Source: Yamagishiella unicocca
Taxonomy: Eukaryota > Chlorophyta > Chlorophyceae > Chlamydomonadales > Volvocaceae
Length of the DNA stretch: 64,000 nt
Assembly (NCBI GenBank): GCA_003116995.1
Contig: BDSL01000091.1
Coordinates: 248,001-312,000, forward strand
Direction of reading: 5' to 3'
Under the pieces are notes generated by a model. It was not told the DNA's origin. It made no database searches and saw only the letters and a program-made list of their open reading frames with translations. A program made the translations under genes and the position numbers. Positions within the stretch are counted from its first letter, which is position 1. Each line of letters starts with the position of its first letter. This document shows, one piece after another, positions 49,629 through 60,469 of the stretch.

Positions 49629-52600
49629 ATGAAGCATCAAGACCAGTTCATAGGCTTATGCCTCGCTCTTAGTTCTTCCATATTTATCGGAGCTAGTTTC
49701 ATTGTAAAGAAAAGGGGGCTTCGGATTGCAGCAGCGCAGGGACTGCGAGCTGGTGCGTGGAAGTGGCTGTTTATCAAGCTGACGACATGCCACTGACTCA
49801 GCTACGGTGCCATCGGCAGGTGCTGGTGGGTTCTCCTATTTGAAAGAGCCAATATGGTGGGCAGGAATGATGGCAATGGTCGTCGGTGAAGCAGCAAATT
49901 TCGCCGCATACGCTTTTGCCCCAGCGATCTTGGTAACTCCGCTTGGGGCGCTCAGCATAATCGTCAGGTGGGTAGCCAGAAGAGGTAGTTGACCGCTCTG
50001 TGTCATATTCTAACTCAAGGTGTTTGTGGTTTGCAGCGCGGTGCTGGCACACATCGTGCTGCAGGAAAAGCTGAACATGTTTGGCAGCCTTGGGTGCTTA
50101 CTGTGCATCACTGGCAGCCTCACAATTGTCCTCCACGCACCACCTGAGCGTCAGCTCGATTCGGTCATTGAGGTGTTCCAACTAGCCATGCAGCCAGGTG
50201 AGACTTTGGGTTACACCCGCCCACCCACCCGCTACCCTTCACATAGACCAGCTGTCCATTTCGCTGCACCCCCTGGCCAATTCTTACGCGACACCTCATC
50301 CAAATGATGCATCCCCCTGCCAAACCGCGCGCAGCCTTTCTGGGTTATGCCGTATTTTCAGTATGCATCATCATCTTCCTCATACTCTTCGTGGCGCCCC
50401 AGCACGGGACGAGCAACATATTCGTGTACCTCGGAATTTGCTCCCTGGCTGGCTCGCTGTCAGTCATGAGCTGCAAGGTGCGGGCATCCCAGCCGCGAGT
50501 ACACTAGTCCGCGTATGCCATTTGCGCTCTTGGGAAAGCCAGCTCATGCTCCGGAACCGGACGAGAGAGGGTCGGGCATCGCGCTGTGTTCCTGGAAGAC
50601 GTCGTCTTGCTTGCAAGGCTTAGGGGGCGGCCACATTGTGTCGGAGGACTCGTGGGATTTGACACGGGGGTTGTCGGTGTGGGTCCATGGTGCAACGCTT
50701 AGTAGTACACGGGGAATTGGTGGGCGGTGGGCGCATCGCAGCGTTTCGAAGCACGCCGGCAGGGCCCTGGCCCTGGGACTAGCGCTGCAGGGTGGGATTT
50801 CTGCCACCAGCTTGCGGGAGGTAACGGGGCGCGCATGATAGCAGGTGGCGACGTTGATGGGCGTGGCGTGAAGTGAGGGAGATCGGTCAAGGGGGTACGG
50901 GCGGGTTGGGACGCAGGAGCTGGTTACATGCCTATCGCACTTTTGGAAGCTGCCAGGAACACCGGGCACTCCACCGGTGCAGCGTTGTCGCCGTTGCTGT
51001 GCCGGGTCAAATTTCAGTCCTAGTTCCTAGTCAACGGGCTTTCCTCAACCCCTTTTACCGCCAGGCTCTGGGCCTAGCTCTCAAGCTAACTTTCCAGGGC
51101 GACAATCAGCTCCTATTCGGAGAGACATATGTATGCATCACGGTAGGTGGGGATGGGGGAAGTGACAACGGGCTACCTCATCGAGCCGCGTAGCTCCAGG
51201 GGAACCCAACCACTCGGACGGGCGCGGACGGCGCGGCTCCAGGGCAGGGGGTTGGAGGAGCAGTAGTGGCTTTGGGGACAGCGGGGGTATGTTGCTTGCT
51301 ATGCCTTTTGGGACAGCGGGGGTGTTGCTTGCTGTGCCTTTTGGGACAGCGGCCACGGGTTCAGTTAGGTTTTGATGGACTTCGGACTGGGCTACGGCCC
51401 TGCCACGTGTCATCTTACAGATGTGAGGACACCGGCCCACTGCCAAATGAACTCGGGCGCCGTGCAACTGTGGGAGAATGCACCTGGAGCCGCTGTCGTA
51501 CTGCTGGGGCTAGCTTATTATTATTTTCAGGGCCTGTTATCCACTTCACCCTTGAGCACGCCCGACGGTAATGGCCGTGTGATGCACCCAACCCCGCTCC
51601 CCGACGACCCCGCTTTGCGTCGCGCGCCGATCTCCCCTCAGGTCGTCGTGCTGTGCGTCATGACCCAGATGAACTACCTCAACAAAGCACTTGACCTCTT
51701 CAACACCGCCATCGTGTCCCCCGTGTATTACGTAATGTTCACGCTGTTGACCATCCTGGCGTCCATCATCATGTTCAGGGTAAGTTCATGTATTGGCTGG
51801 GTGGCGAGGAAACCCGCGCACACGCCAGGATGGAGCAGAAGAGAGAAAGTTGGGGGTTTGTCGTGGCTCCCCATTAGGTGTACGCCACGTGCGTCTGAAA
51901 CGATTGGACGAGGCGCACGTGGCTGTACGGTGTCAGCTTCGTGCACGTTGCCAACGCCAATATATCACACCCCGGTCATAGCAGCGCTGGTCTGCGTGAA
52001 GGGCATGTACATTACAGCACGGGGAGCTCCCGCTTACTGCCAAAGCATGGGGAACTCGCACTGGCTGCCATAAGGTGGCAGAACAAAGTCAGAGCCAAAG
52101 TGATTCCTGCTCCTGCGTGAAGTACGAAAGTGTCGCCGTACCCCCAACGGCCTCGCTGCCCCCGCACGGTGCTGTGTTACACACCGGAATCACCTTCCAC
52201 ACGCGTGAAAATTCACCGCGATACCCTATTTACATTAAGAGCGGCATCATACCACGCTCGTGTGCTTCTCAAACAGGACCCCACCCCAGGCCACACTCAC
52301 ATCGCCGCATTACCCCTCCTGGCCCCGTCGCGCCCAGCCTGCCCTAGCGACACCTGGCGCTCCACAACTCCATTACACTGTCCACCGTTGCCGCTATCCA
52401 ACCTCGCAGGACGTCCAGAGCGTTGAGCAGGTGCTGACGGAAGGGTGCGGCTTCGTGACCATTGTAGCCGGCACCTTCCTGCTACACGCCACGAAGGACA
52501 TGGATGTGACGGTCGCTGATCTGGGTCGGTTGCTCAAGGAGAAGGACTCCACCCTAGGCATCGTGTCCCCGCACCCGCAGCGACGAGCGCTCTTAGACGA

Positions 52601-52721
52601 CGATGAGGGGACGCCCATGCTGCTGCACTCCGTCGACGTGGAGGGCCCCGCGGGGGTGGCGGGTGATCCCTCAAATCTGTCGCACGGAAATGGCCGGAAG
52701 ATGGCAGGTCCGAAGCGGTAA
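49629..52721 (+). CDS. NIPA-family magnesium transporter
   Basis: Seven exons: 49629-49752, 49820-49967, 50037-50197, 50335-50477, 51065-51142, 51642-51779 and 52410-52721. Phases close to give 367 residues, usual for the family. Nine or so membrane helices can be seen: [20 protein letters not shown] at residues 7-26 followed by the NIPA mark [45 protein letters not shown] then [32 protein letters not shown]; and [39 protein letters not shown] and the end of the helix bundle ([20 protein letters not shown]) are also typical. NIPA proteins carry Mg2+ across the plasma or endosomal membrane. The last 75 or so residues are a hydrophilic cytosolic tail. The gene is convergent with the Roadblock gene, 340 bp apart. 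Confidence 0.93.
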
Positions 52722-53061
52722 CGTCGGCATCGCCACTGGGTGGCATTTCTGTTACTAGGTCCTGCCAGTGAGGCATGAGTCACTTGGCACCGCTGGCCAC
52801 GACGGTCACAGCCAGAAGTCCGTCGGTCACTGTCCGCCACACGGTGGCATAATTGCAGCTACTGTGTCGATGTAGCGTTTGCAATGCTTGCTCAACCACT
52901 GGCGTAAACGAATGAAATTATGCGGAACCCTGGGGGTGCCATTTTGTAGCTAAAGCCGTGTGAGGGCGCGGCTGGCTGGGAGAGCACAGGACGCAGAGGC
53001 ACTTGAAGAGCTCAGACCAGGTCGCTCCAGTCACCACCGTCCAACGACCAACGACCACGCA
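52722..53061. other. Convergent 3' interval between NIPA and Roadblock genes
   Basis: 340 bp must hold both 3' ends. No TGTAA was found here on either strand. The next plus-strand TGTAA, at 53189-53193, lies inside the Roadblock gene, so the NIPA transcript may overlap it. Confidence 0.45.
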
Positions 53062-53841
53062 TTATGTCGATGCCGACGGGTCCTGAATGACTAGCAGCAC
53101 GAAGTCGTCCTCTGCAGTGTAGAGTGAGCAACGTGAGATGGTCAGATAGTGTTGGACGAGCTGCTTGTACGTCACAGCTAACAGTCAATGTAAAGCAGGC
53201 AACGGATTTGTACATGGACCCAAATACTTACTGGCAGCGACCATGATTTCGTGCTTGTGAGACCTGACACGTAGAAATTCTAGGTCGTTCTGCAAGCGGG
53301 TCACGAGGGGTATGACCCCGGGACCGAGTGCCAACCGTCAGGTCATTAATCCCAGAATCCCGCAACACAGGGCACACATTCAGAACGGGAATGGGTTATG
53401 TCGGTTGGGGCATGCTGAAATGGATGACATCTTTACCTGTGGGTCCAGGTCCCGCACCAGGTTCCTTGCCAGGTCCGCAAGGCTAGGTATCAAGTCAGCG
53501 TATTGCTTCGTCATCGCATCCTGTCCAAAGAAAACCAACCATTAGCCAAGGTGACAGCGTTGGCTGCGTCGTTCCGAGCACTCACATGCTCGAACGTGCT
53601 TCGAAGCGGCACTCCTTGATGGTTAACAATAATAACGCCGATGACACCCTGTGACAGGGCACAACAAGGCTCTGATGATGTTTACATGGTCAGGCGGTGG
53701 TCAAGCGCTAGGCCGCTGCCTACCTTGTGTCCCTGTATCCTGGTGAGGGTTGACTCGATATCGGACTGCAAGGAGCAAGAGAAGATTCAGAACTACTTCT
53801 CGATACCTAAATTAAAAGGCTTTGGCTCAGCGGCTTACCAT
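53062..53841 (-). CDS. Dynein light chain Roadblock/LC7
   Basis: Six phased exons: 53841-53839 (the start codon alone), 53765-53724, 53648-53586, 53520-53437, 53289-53232 and 53111-53062. They give 99 residues, the usual LC7 length. The chain reads MSDIESTLTRIQGHK, then GVIGVIIVNHQGVPLRSTFE, DLIPSLADLARNLVRDLDPQ, NDLEFLRVRSHKHEIMVAA and DDFVLLVIQDPSAST. The VRDLDP.NDL.FLR.RS.KHEIMVA block is diagnostic. Roadblock chains dimerise on dynein intermediate chains in outer-arm, inner-arm I1 and cytoplasmic/IFT dynein. C. reinhardtii has LC7a and LC7b, and I cannot say which this matches. The divergent RAB3GAP2-like gene starts 369 bp away. Confidence 0.95.
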
Positions 53842-54210
53842 GTCTGCCGGTTCACTAGAGCCGCGGTTGCCAATTTACATGCAGCAAGAAAGTTTCGCGG
53901 TGTTCTGTAACTCAAAAACAAGCAACAATTCGTATATAGGTAATCACGTGCAGTAGAATGTATTGTTTTGGAGACGCAAAGAGGCAACCCTGGTATGCAC
54001 CGTACGCGCTGGCCGTACACGCGCGCAACATGTATCCCGAGGATCGCGGCCGGTAATTTGTCTATTTCATTCGAACATGATATATACGCAAATACAGCAG
54101 CTGAAACTGTGAAAGGGGCTGCCCGCGCAACGCCTCTCCCTTCAGGTTAGGAACGTCAGTTAGGAACACCCCTCTCCTCACGTTATATAATTCACAAACA
54201 TATGGATTGA
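53842..54210. promoter_or_regulatory. Shared upstream region of Roadblock and RAB3GAP2-like genes
   Basis: An AT-rich 369 bp interval between divergent start codons. TTATATAATT at 54184-54193 is TATA-like, but it lies under 30 bases from the RAB3GAP2-like ATG, so it would imply a very short leader. It may be fortuitous. Confidence 0.45.
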
Positions 54211-57200
54211 ATGGCCGCCCAGCCCCTGCGGCAGCTTCTACAGCTCGACGGTGCCGGCTTGGCGGACGGGTCGCTGTTGCTGAGCCTACACCCCGATGGG
54301 TAGGCGTTGCAAAGGGGATGCCTACATCGTCTGAGCCGATGGAATGACGGGACGGCGAGGGTTTGCAGCACCTATTGGCCTGAAGGCGACTGGGGAGGCG
54401 CGGGGGCCTCTGTGTTAACGCACGACGGAGGGGGGGGTGCACATGCACCTCGCCCCATGGCCCTAGCCCTGGCCGGGCATGACATAATGTGGCCTCATCC
54501 TCGCTCCACCCAACCGGTGCTGCCCACCTGGAAACATGTGTACCAAACGTCTTCCTAAATCGGTTTCCTCGTCAGTGCCGCCCCACGGGCTTTCCTCACA
54601 CACACACCCGGCAACGCTGACCACGAGCTCCTCACCAATGTCACCACATCGCCCGCTCCAACCACCAACCGCCAAATCCGGTCCTGCTGCGGGCGCAACT
54701 GCAACATCCACCCGCAGCCCCCTGCCCCTGCCCCATCCTCACGCACCCCGCCGCCCCTCGCCTGATACATCGCTTTGTGCGCTCGCTGCTGCTGCTCCCC
54801 AGGTCCCGCCTGGCAGCTGCTCGCGGCGCCAAGCTGTGCATCTGTCCGCTGCTGCCGCACTCGGCCGCCGAGGCGACATCGCTCGGCGGCGCGAACGCAG
54901 CGGCAGCAGCTGCTGGCGCCAGCAGCGACTCCGAGGAACAACAGCAGCAGCAGGTGCGACAGCAAAAACTCAACGTACTATATTTTGTCCGAGTAACATT
55001 TAACTTTTTTAGACCTACGAGTGGAAGTACGAAAGGAGGCCACAAGCCAGCCAGCACACCCATTACCGATTCTGCAAAGCCGTTCCTTCCGCCACGAAAA
55101 CTCCTCCCCGCGTTTCCTTCAATCCACATGACCACCCGTCCCGCCCCGCCCAACCGATGCCGGCCGTGTGCCGTACTATAATGCCGCGCGGACCCGCAGG
55201 CGCTGCGGGACCGGCAGGCGACCCACGGGTCAGCAGGACCCCGCGGCAACGCCGGCTTCGGGCCGGCGGCGCCGCCGCTGCGCGTCACCTGCCCTGCTGC
55301 CAGCGGGCCCCCCGCTGTGTCCCCGGACGACATCACGGCGCTGAGCTGGCTGGCCTTCGCCAGACCGCCGGTGGCGCCAGGCGGCACCAGCCCAGGGCGG
55401 AGCCGCGGCGGCGGCGGTGGCGGTGGCGGCGGTGGCGGTGGCGGTGGCGGTGGCGGTGGCGGTGGCGGTGGCGGCGGCGGCGATGGTGGGGCGTCCGGGA
55501 ATCCCCAGGGTCGGGACAGCGGCTATCGCCGCCGGACAAACAGTGCAGGAAGCGGCGGCGGCCTGTTTGCGAGCATCCAGGTAGGGTTGGGTCGCATTTG
55601 ACGACGGTCTTCTACATAAAACCTACCGGTGCCCTGGCTTGGGCAGGGCATTTCCCCTGCTTCCTGGTTATGTGTTTGAGGGGAGCTCAAGTACCTTCCC
55701 CCGGTGCTGCTACCTGTCTTGGTCGTCCCTGCCGGGGCACGCACCTCAGGTGATGATGGAGGACGACGAGCTGCAGCGGCAACAAAGGTCCGCAGCTACT
55801 GCCGCCGTACCGCCGCACCCGCACCCCGGCTACAGCCTAGTGGTGCTGCTATCCGGCACTCGGGGCGGCGCGCTGCAGCTGCACGACGCCGACAGTGGGG
55901 CGGTGTTGCTGCGGCAGCAGCTGCACCCGGGGCCGGTGGTTAGCATCGCGGTGCGGACGTGGAGGATGGGTGAGTGACTGTGCGCGCGCGGGGGTACAAG
56001 CTGGGGTTACAAGCTGACTGTACAAGCTGGGGGTACAAGCTGGGGGTACAAGCTGACTGTACAAGCTGGGGGTACAAGCTGACTGTACAAGCTGACTGTA
56101 CAAGCTGGGGGGGTTCGGGAGGCAGCGCAGGTGGGCAACGCGTGTCGGTCGTAATAGGGGGTCACAAAAGCAATGGGGGCTTCCGATGGCCTAGTTGGAG
56201 TCCTGTAAGCGGGATGGGAGGAAGGTGCGGAGTCGAGTGTGTTTCTAGCCGCGACGCCATCATGGCAAAGGTCCGTTTCTGCGCCCGTCGGCGTGCGCCG
56301 AACGCGAACGCCGATAAGCTTGCTGCGACCGCTTGACCTGGTCACATGTGTGAAGCCAGATGACCTCTTGACCTGGTCACTTGTGTGAAGCCAGATGACC
56401 TCTTGACCTGGTCACATGTGAAGCCAGATGACCTCTTGACGCCTGGTCACATGTGAAGCCAGATGACCTCTTGACGCCTGGTCACATGTGAAGCCAGATG
56501 ACCTCTTGACCTCTGGTCACATGTGAAGCCAGATGACCTCTTGACCTGGTCACATGTGAAGCCAGATGACCTCTTGACGCCTGGTCACAGGTGTGAAGCC
56601 AGATGACGCGGTGGAGGATGTGACGGTGGGCTGGGGCGATGCGGTGGTGCGGCTGGCGGCGTGGGAGCTGAGGGCGGCGGCGACCAGCTGCTACGCCGCG
56701 GCGGCGGCGGCGGAGGCGAGGGCGCGCGGCGGCGGCGGCGGAGGCGGAAGCCAGGCGCGGTGGGTGGGTGCGACAAGGGCCTTCGATGACGACATAGCCC
56801 GTATTGCTGCGGGCTGCTCGGTTCAGGGTTTTGCACGGCAAAGGAAGATCACGGTGCGGCTTGTAACAGCGGGAACGGCGGGTTGCCTGGGTGCTCGCTT
56901 GCGGCCGTCCTAGGTGAGCGCAGCCACTCCCGCCCGCGGTGCGATCCCGTGCTTTCATACGCTCCCGTGCTTTCACACACCACTCCCGTGCTTTCATATG
57001 CTCCCGTGCTTTCATACGCTACATCGCCCCGCGGTGCGCCCCTATGTTTTCATACGCTCCATGCGATGCCGCAGGTTAGGGCTGTGGGGCGGCGGCGCCG
57101 CTGCGGGCACCGCCGGCCCCGACATCAAGCCGCTGGCGTTCCAGAAGTGGGAGGTGCCGGCGGCGGTGCGGGGTCGGAGCAGCGTGCTGTGCTGCGGGCA

Positions 57201-60200
57201 GCGGCCCCGCGACTTGTACTGCCTGCTTCAGCGCGTGAGTCCAGGGAGGGCTGGGAGTCCAGTGGGGACGGGGGAGGAGGTGGGGAGTGGGATGAGGGAA
57301 GCCCAGGGGTACCGCTAGTAGGTTGGGCGGTGCGGGTACCGGGCACGTGGGGCTCTGTGGTTCAGCCCGGCGGGAGGAGAGCCCCGTGCCTCACGCAAGG
57401 GTTCGCATGAGGGGTGAGCGATTTACACGAGACGCGGGACTACCCCCTCAGCATTCGACCCTCGCCACCTCCACCTCGTTTTGGATAGCGTTAGGGCGGC
57501 CCCTTCCGCAATTGGACTGCGACTTATGGCACAAGACACTCCGCAAGCCAACCTATCGGTCCCGGGTCTCTGTGGACCCTCGAACATGTGTGTTGTCGGA
57601 CATGGTAACTTCACACGCTGCACGCAAAGGGAGCCCCACGTGCGCGCTCCCTTTGGCGCCCTGCCGTACACACGGCGCGCCGTACGCCTGCCTGGCACTC
57701 CTTCCTGCCTGCAAGCTCCGGAACCTCTCATCATCATCCCTCCTGTACCCTCCCTGCTCCCCACCGCCGCCGCCACCACCGCCACCACTACGATCGCCAC
57801 CGCCACAATCGCCACCACCGCCGCCACCAATACGATCGCCACCTCCATCCGCCACCCGCAGGGCGTCGGCTCCTCGTCGGCCACCTCCACTGGGAAAACC
57901 ATCTTCCTTGCGGGTGGGTCCATTCCCACTGCCTCGCACCTCTTATCCACTGCCTCCCACCTCCCGCCAACCCAGTTCTCCAGCGTGCATCTCAAAACGT
58001 CTGTTCTAAACGGTTTTTTCGGGCATCCACGGGTCTCCCGCCACAGTTCCCATTGTCATACAGTTGCAGCAAGGCGCTAGGCAGGGGTTGGTCAGGTCGC
58101 AGGGCTGGCGGCGTGTCGGGGGTAGCGTGCGAGGCCTCCGTGCCCGCGCTACCCACCAGCACGTCTGGGGGGCCGGGATGGGGACTGGCGGGGCTTGGCT
58201 GCGTTGCTGCTGGTAGCGTGAGCGTGTGCGGGATGCTGACTGCTTGGAGCGAAACAGGAGCAGACTTCGGCGGCTGGGGGAGCACCGTTTGAGGGCTGTT
58301 CATCGTGATCCGCTGCCCTGCACTTGTTTGGTAGTCAGCTGGACGGATGACAGACCCGTCACTCACTCACCCCTACCTCATCTTCCTAACTCCCACCCAC
58401 CCACCCACTGATACACCCACCCACCCACCCACCCACCCACCCACCCACCCACCCACCCACCCACCGCAACCCAACTGCTCGGACGGCAGCGGGTGACCGG
58501 CCCACCTGCCTGGCGGCGCTGGAAGTGGACGAGCAGTCGTCCGGCGGCGGCGGCGCGCTGTCGTACATCACCTCCGTCGCCACCAGCGTCATGGGCCTGG
58601 CGCGCACGGCGCGCAACGTGGCGGCGGCGCCGCTGGCGCTGAGGGACGGTGGGTGTACGACAATCACCAAGCTACGCGGACACGACCCTCACGCGCCACT
58701 CCCGCCCCAGCTCCGAAACCAAACCACCGACACGCACGGCGCGGGGCCGGCCCTTTCTCCCCGAACAACCCGCACCCTCCCCCGCACGGGTTTGGCTCGG
58801 CGTCCTTGACTTGGGGCACCCTCTCTCCCACACTCACGCGCAGGGCTGAAATACTTCATGATGAACCCGTTGCAGCTGGGAGGTGGAGGCGGCGCCGCCG
58901 CCGCCGCCGGCGCCGCCGGCGCCGCCGGCCACCCGCCGCCGCTTGCGGCTTTCGCGGACGCGTCCGCCGGTCAGCGCCCTCCGCCTACCGGCATGTGGAG
59001 GCAGCACCGAGACGATGGGCGTGCGGTGCTGGCGCTGGCGCCCGCGCCCCATGGGTCGGTGGTGGCGGCTGTGGACAGCCTGGGGCGGGTGCTGCTGGTG
59101 GAGGCGGGCGCCATGCTCGTCAGCAGGATGTGGAAGGTGGGTTGGGAGCGGTTTGAGGAAGACCCGTGGATGCCCGAAAAAGCCGTTTAGAACAGACGTT
59201 TTGAGATGCATGCTGGAGAACTGGGTTGGGGATACTAAAGCCGAAGGTCGTAAATATGAAACCCGTGTACCTACAACGCTGGAGTAAGGGGAAAAGAAAG
59301 GCTGGTTTGGGAAGGACCCGGATGGTGTGTGAGACGTAGAGAGGAGAGGACTTCTATGTCCCTGCCATGACACACATTCGGTCCCTGCCCTGACACACCA
59401 GTCTTGCCCTCCTGAGCCCGGGACCCCACTGGCTGCCTTGGGCGCTCCCGTCTGGCCTGCTCCTACCACTGCTCCTGCCACTGCTCCTGCCACTGCTCCT
59501 GCCACTGCTCCTGCTCCTGCCACTGCTCCTGTCACTGCTCCTGTCACTGCTCTTGCCACTGCTCCTGCTCCTGCTCCTGCCACTGCTCCTGCTCCTGGCA
59601 CTGCTCCTGTCACTGCTCTTGCCACTGCTCCTGCTCCACCACCTGAACCCCAGGGCTACCGTGAGGCCCAGGTGGCATGGCTGGAGGTGCCCTTGCGCTG
59701 CGTGACCGGGCTGCAGCAGCAGCAGCAGCAGCAGCGCGCGCTGGACTCCATCCGACAGCCGCACCAGCACCACCTCAGGGAACAACTGCGCAAGCCGGCG
59801 GAGCGCCAGCCGGGGCAGGAGGGGCTGCTGGAGGGATCCGCCGTCAGCGGTGGGACGAGGGAGGGCGGCTCGGGGCAAGAGGCGGGCTCAGGGCACGACG
59901 ACCGCGGACGGACCCACGGTTCCCTGCCGTCCGCTCTCAAGCCGCCGCCCTCCGCCTCCGCCTCCGCCTCCCATCCCGCAGCTCACCCGCTGCCGCCGCA
60001 GAACATGCTGCACCCACATCCCCCAAAGCACCAACTCAACCGAGGGACTCGGCATGGCGACGAAGAAGCTGCCGCCGCCGCCGCCGCCGGCAGCGGCGCC
60101 GGCGGTGCCGACGCTTACGCCATGCTTCTTGTGATCTACGCGCCTCGCCGCCAGATGCTGGAGCTATGGCTGCCGCTGCATGGGGGCCGTCTGGCGGCTG

Positions 60201-60469
60201 TGACGGTGCCGCGGCGTGCGCGGCTGCTGCAGCGGGGAGGCGGCGGGGAGCTGGGCACGTGGAGGGTCGCCGACGCCGCCAGCGCCGCGTTGCCGCCCAT
60301 GACGCCCGCGGGCTGTATGATGTGTTTCGTGGGGGCGGCGCCGTGCTTGGGCATCGGGACAGGGACCGGGGCGGACCTGGAAGCGGAGCCGGGGGGAGGC
60401 GCCGGCGCGGGGGTTGAGGAGGAGGGCTTCGGGCTGTTGGACGTGGCGGCGGTGTTCGGGCTGCTGTGA
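54211..60469 (+). CDS. RAB3GAP2 N-terminal-domain protein (Rab3GAP regulatory subunit-like)
   Basis: Exons: 54211-54299, 54803-54953, 55200-55580, 55750-55969, 56591-56759, 57075-57234, 57862-57913, 58490-58648, 58844-59136 and 59654-60469, about 830 residues. A further short exon near 55012 (TYEWKYE...) is likely, but I could not find its donor. The blocks follow RAB3GAP2 in order: LLLSLHPDG; GAKLCICPLLP; DDITALSWLAFA; VVLLSGTRGGALQLHDADSG; a V.GWGDAVVRLAAWELR strand; FQKWEV; SYITSVATSVMGLARTARN; VAAVDSLGRVLLVEAGAMLV with RMWK-GYREAQVAWLEV; and MLLVIYAPRRQMLELWLPLH. Human RAB3GAP2 has AAVTDDFGRVILLD, RMWKGYRDAQIGW and FLVIYAPRRGILEVW. With RAB3GAP1 it regulates Rab3/Rab18 in membrane traffic. 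Only the N-terminal beta-propeller-like part exists; the frame ends without the C-terminal half. Low-complexity Gly runs (exon at 55200) and Gln/Ala runs (last exon) interrupt it. Confidence 0.88.
55400..55490 (+). repeat. GGCGGT repeat coding poly-glycine
   Basis: Runs of GGCGGTGGCGGTGGCGGT inside the RAB3GAP2-like exon 55200-55580 encode more than twenty glycines in a row. They are in frame and likely vary in length. Confidence 0.9.
55992..56110 (+). repeat. GTACAAGCTGGGG/GACT repeat
   Basis: About nine copies of a 13-base unit, TACAAGCTGGGGG or TACAAGCTGACTG, beginning about 20 bases after the donor of the exon 55750-55969. Confidence 0.9.
56330..56606 (+). repeat. Minisatellite spanning an intron-exon junction
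   Basis: About eight copies of a 31-36-bp unit containing GACCTGGTCACATGTGAAGC and CAGATGACCTCTT. The last copy reads TCACAG|GTGTGAAGCCAGATGACGCG and provides the real acceptor at 56589-56590. The other copies read CACATGTG and so lack that AG. Confidence 0.9.
57971..58038 (-). repeat. Dispersed repeat R1, inverted copy
   Basis: On the minus strand this reads GACCCGTGGATGCCCGAAAA and onward to GATGCACGCTGGAGAACTGG. It is nearly identical to the plus-strand copy at 59152-59226 in another intron of the same gene. Related copies are at 3466-3536, 30405-30472 and 31271-31318. Confidence 0.85.
58393..58465 (+). repeat. (CCCA)n microsatellite
   Basis: A nearly pure CCCA tract, interrupted once by CTGATA, lies about 25 bp before the acceptor of the exon 58490-58648. 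Confidence 0.95.
59152..59226 (+). repeat. Dispersed repeat R1, direct copy
   Basis: TTTGAGGAAGACCCGTGGAT, then GCCCGAAAAAGCCGTTTAGA and TTTTGAGATGCATGCTGGAG, starting 16 bases after the donor at 59137. It is the reverse complement of 57971-58038 with only a few changes. Confidence 0.85.
59457..59640 (+). repeat. GCCACTGCTCCT minisatellite in RAB3GAP2-like intron
   Basis: About fifteen 12-base units of GCCACTGCTCCT with CTGCTC and GTC variants, ending just before the last exon's acceptor. The frame is open through it (ATAPATAP), but the junction MWK-GYREAQ shows it is spliced out. Confidence 0.9.

Noticed and set aside
56330..56606. CRISPR-like array of regularly spaced repeats
   Set aside because: This is a eukaryotic intron minisatellite with no unique spacers and no cas genes.
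59438..59653. Ala-Thr-Pro repeat protein extending the last RAB3GAP2-like exon upstream
   Set aside because: The 12-bp repeat is intronic. The conserved junction RMWK-GYREAQ requires splicing at 59653.
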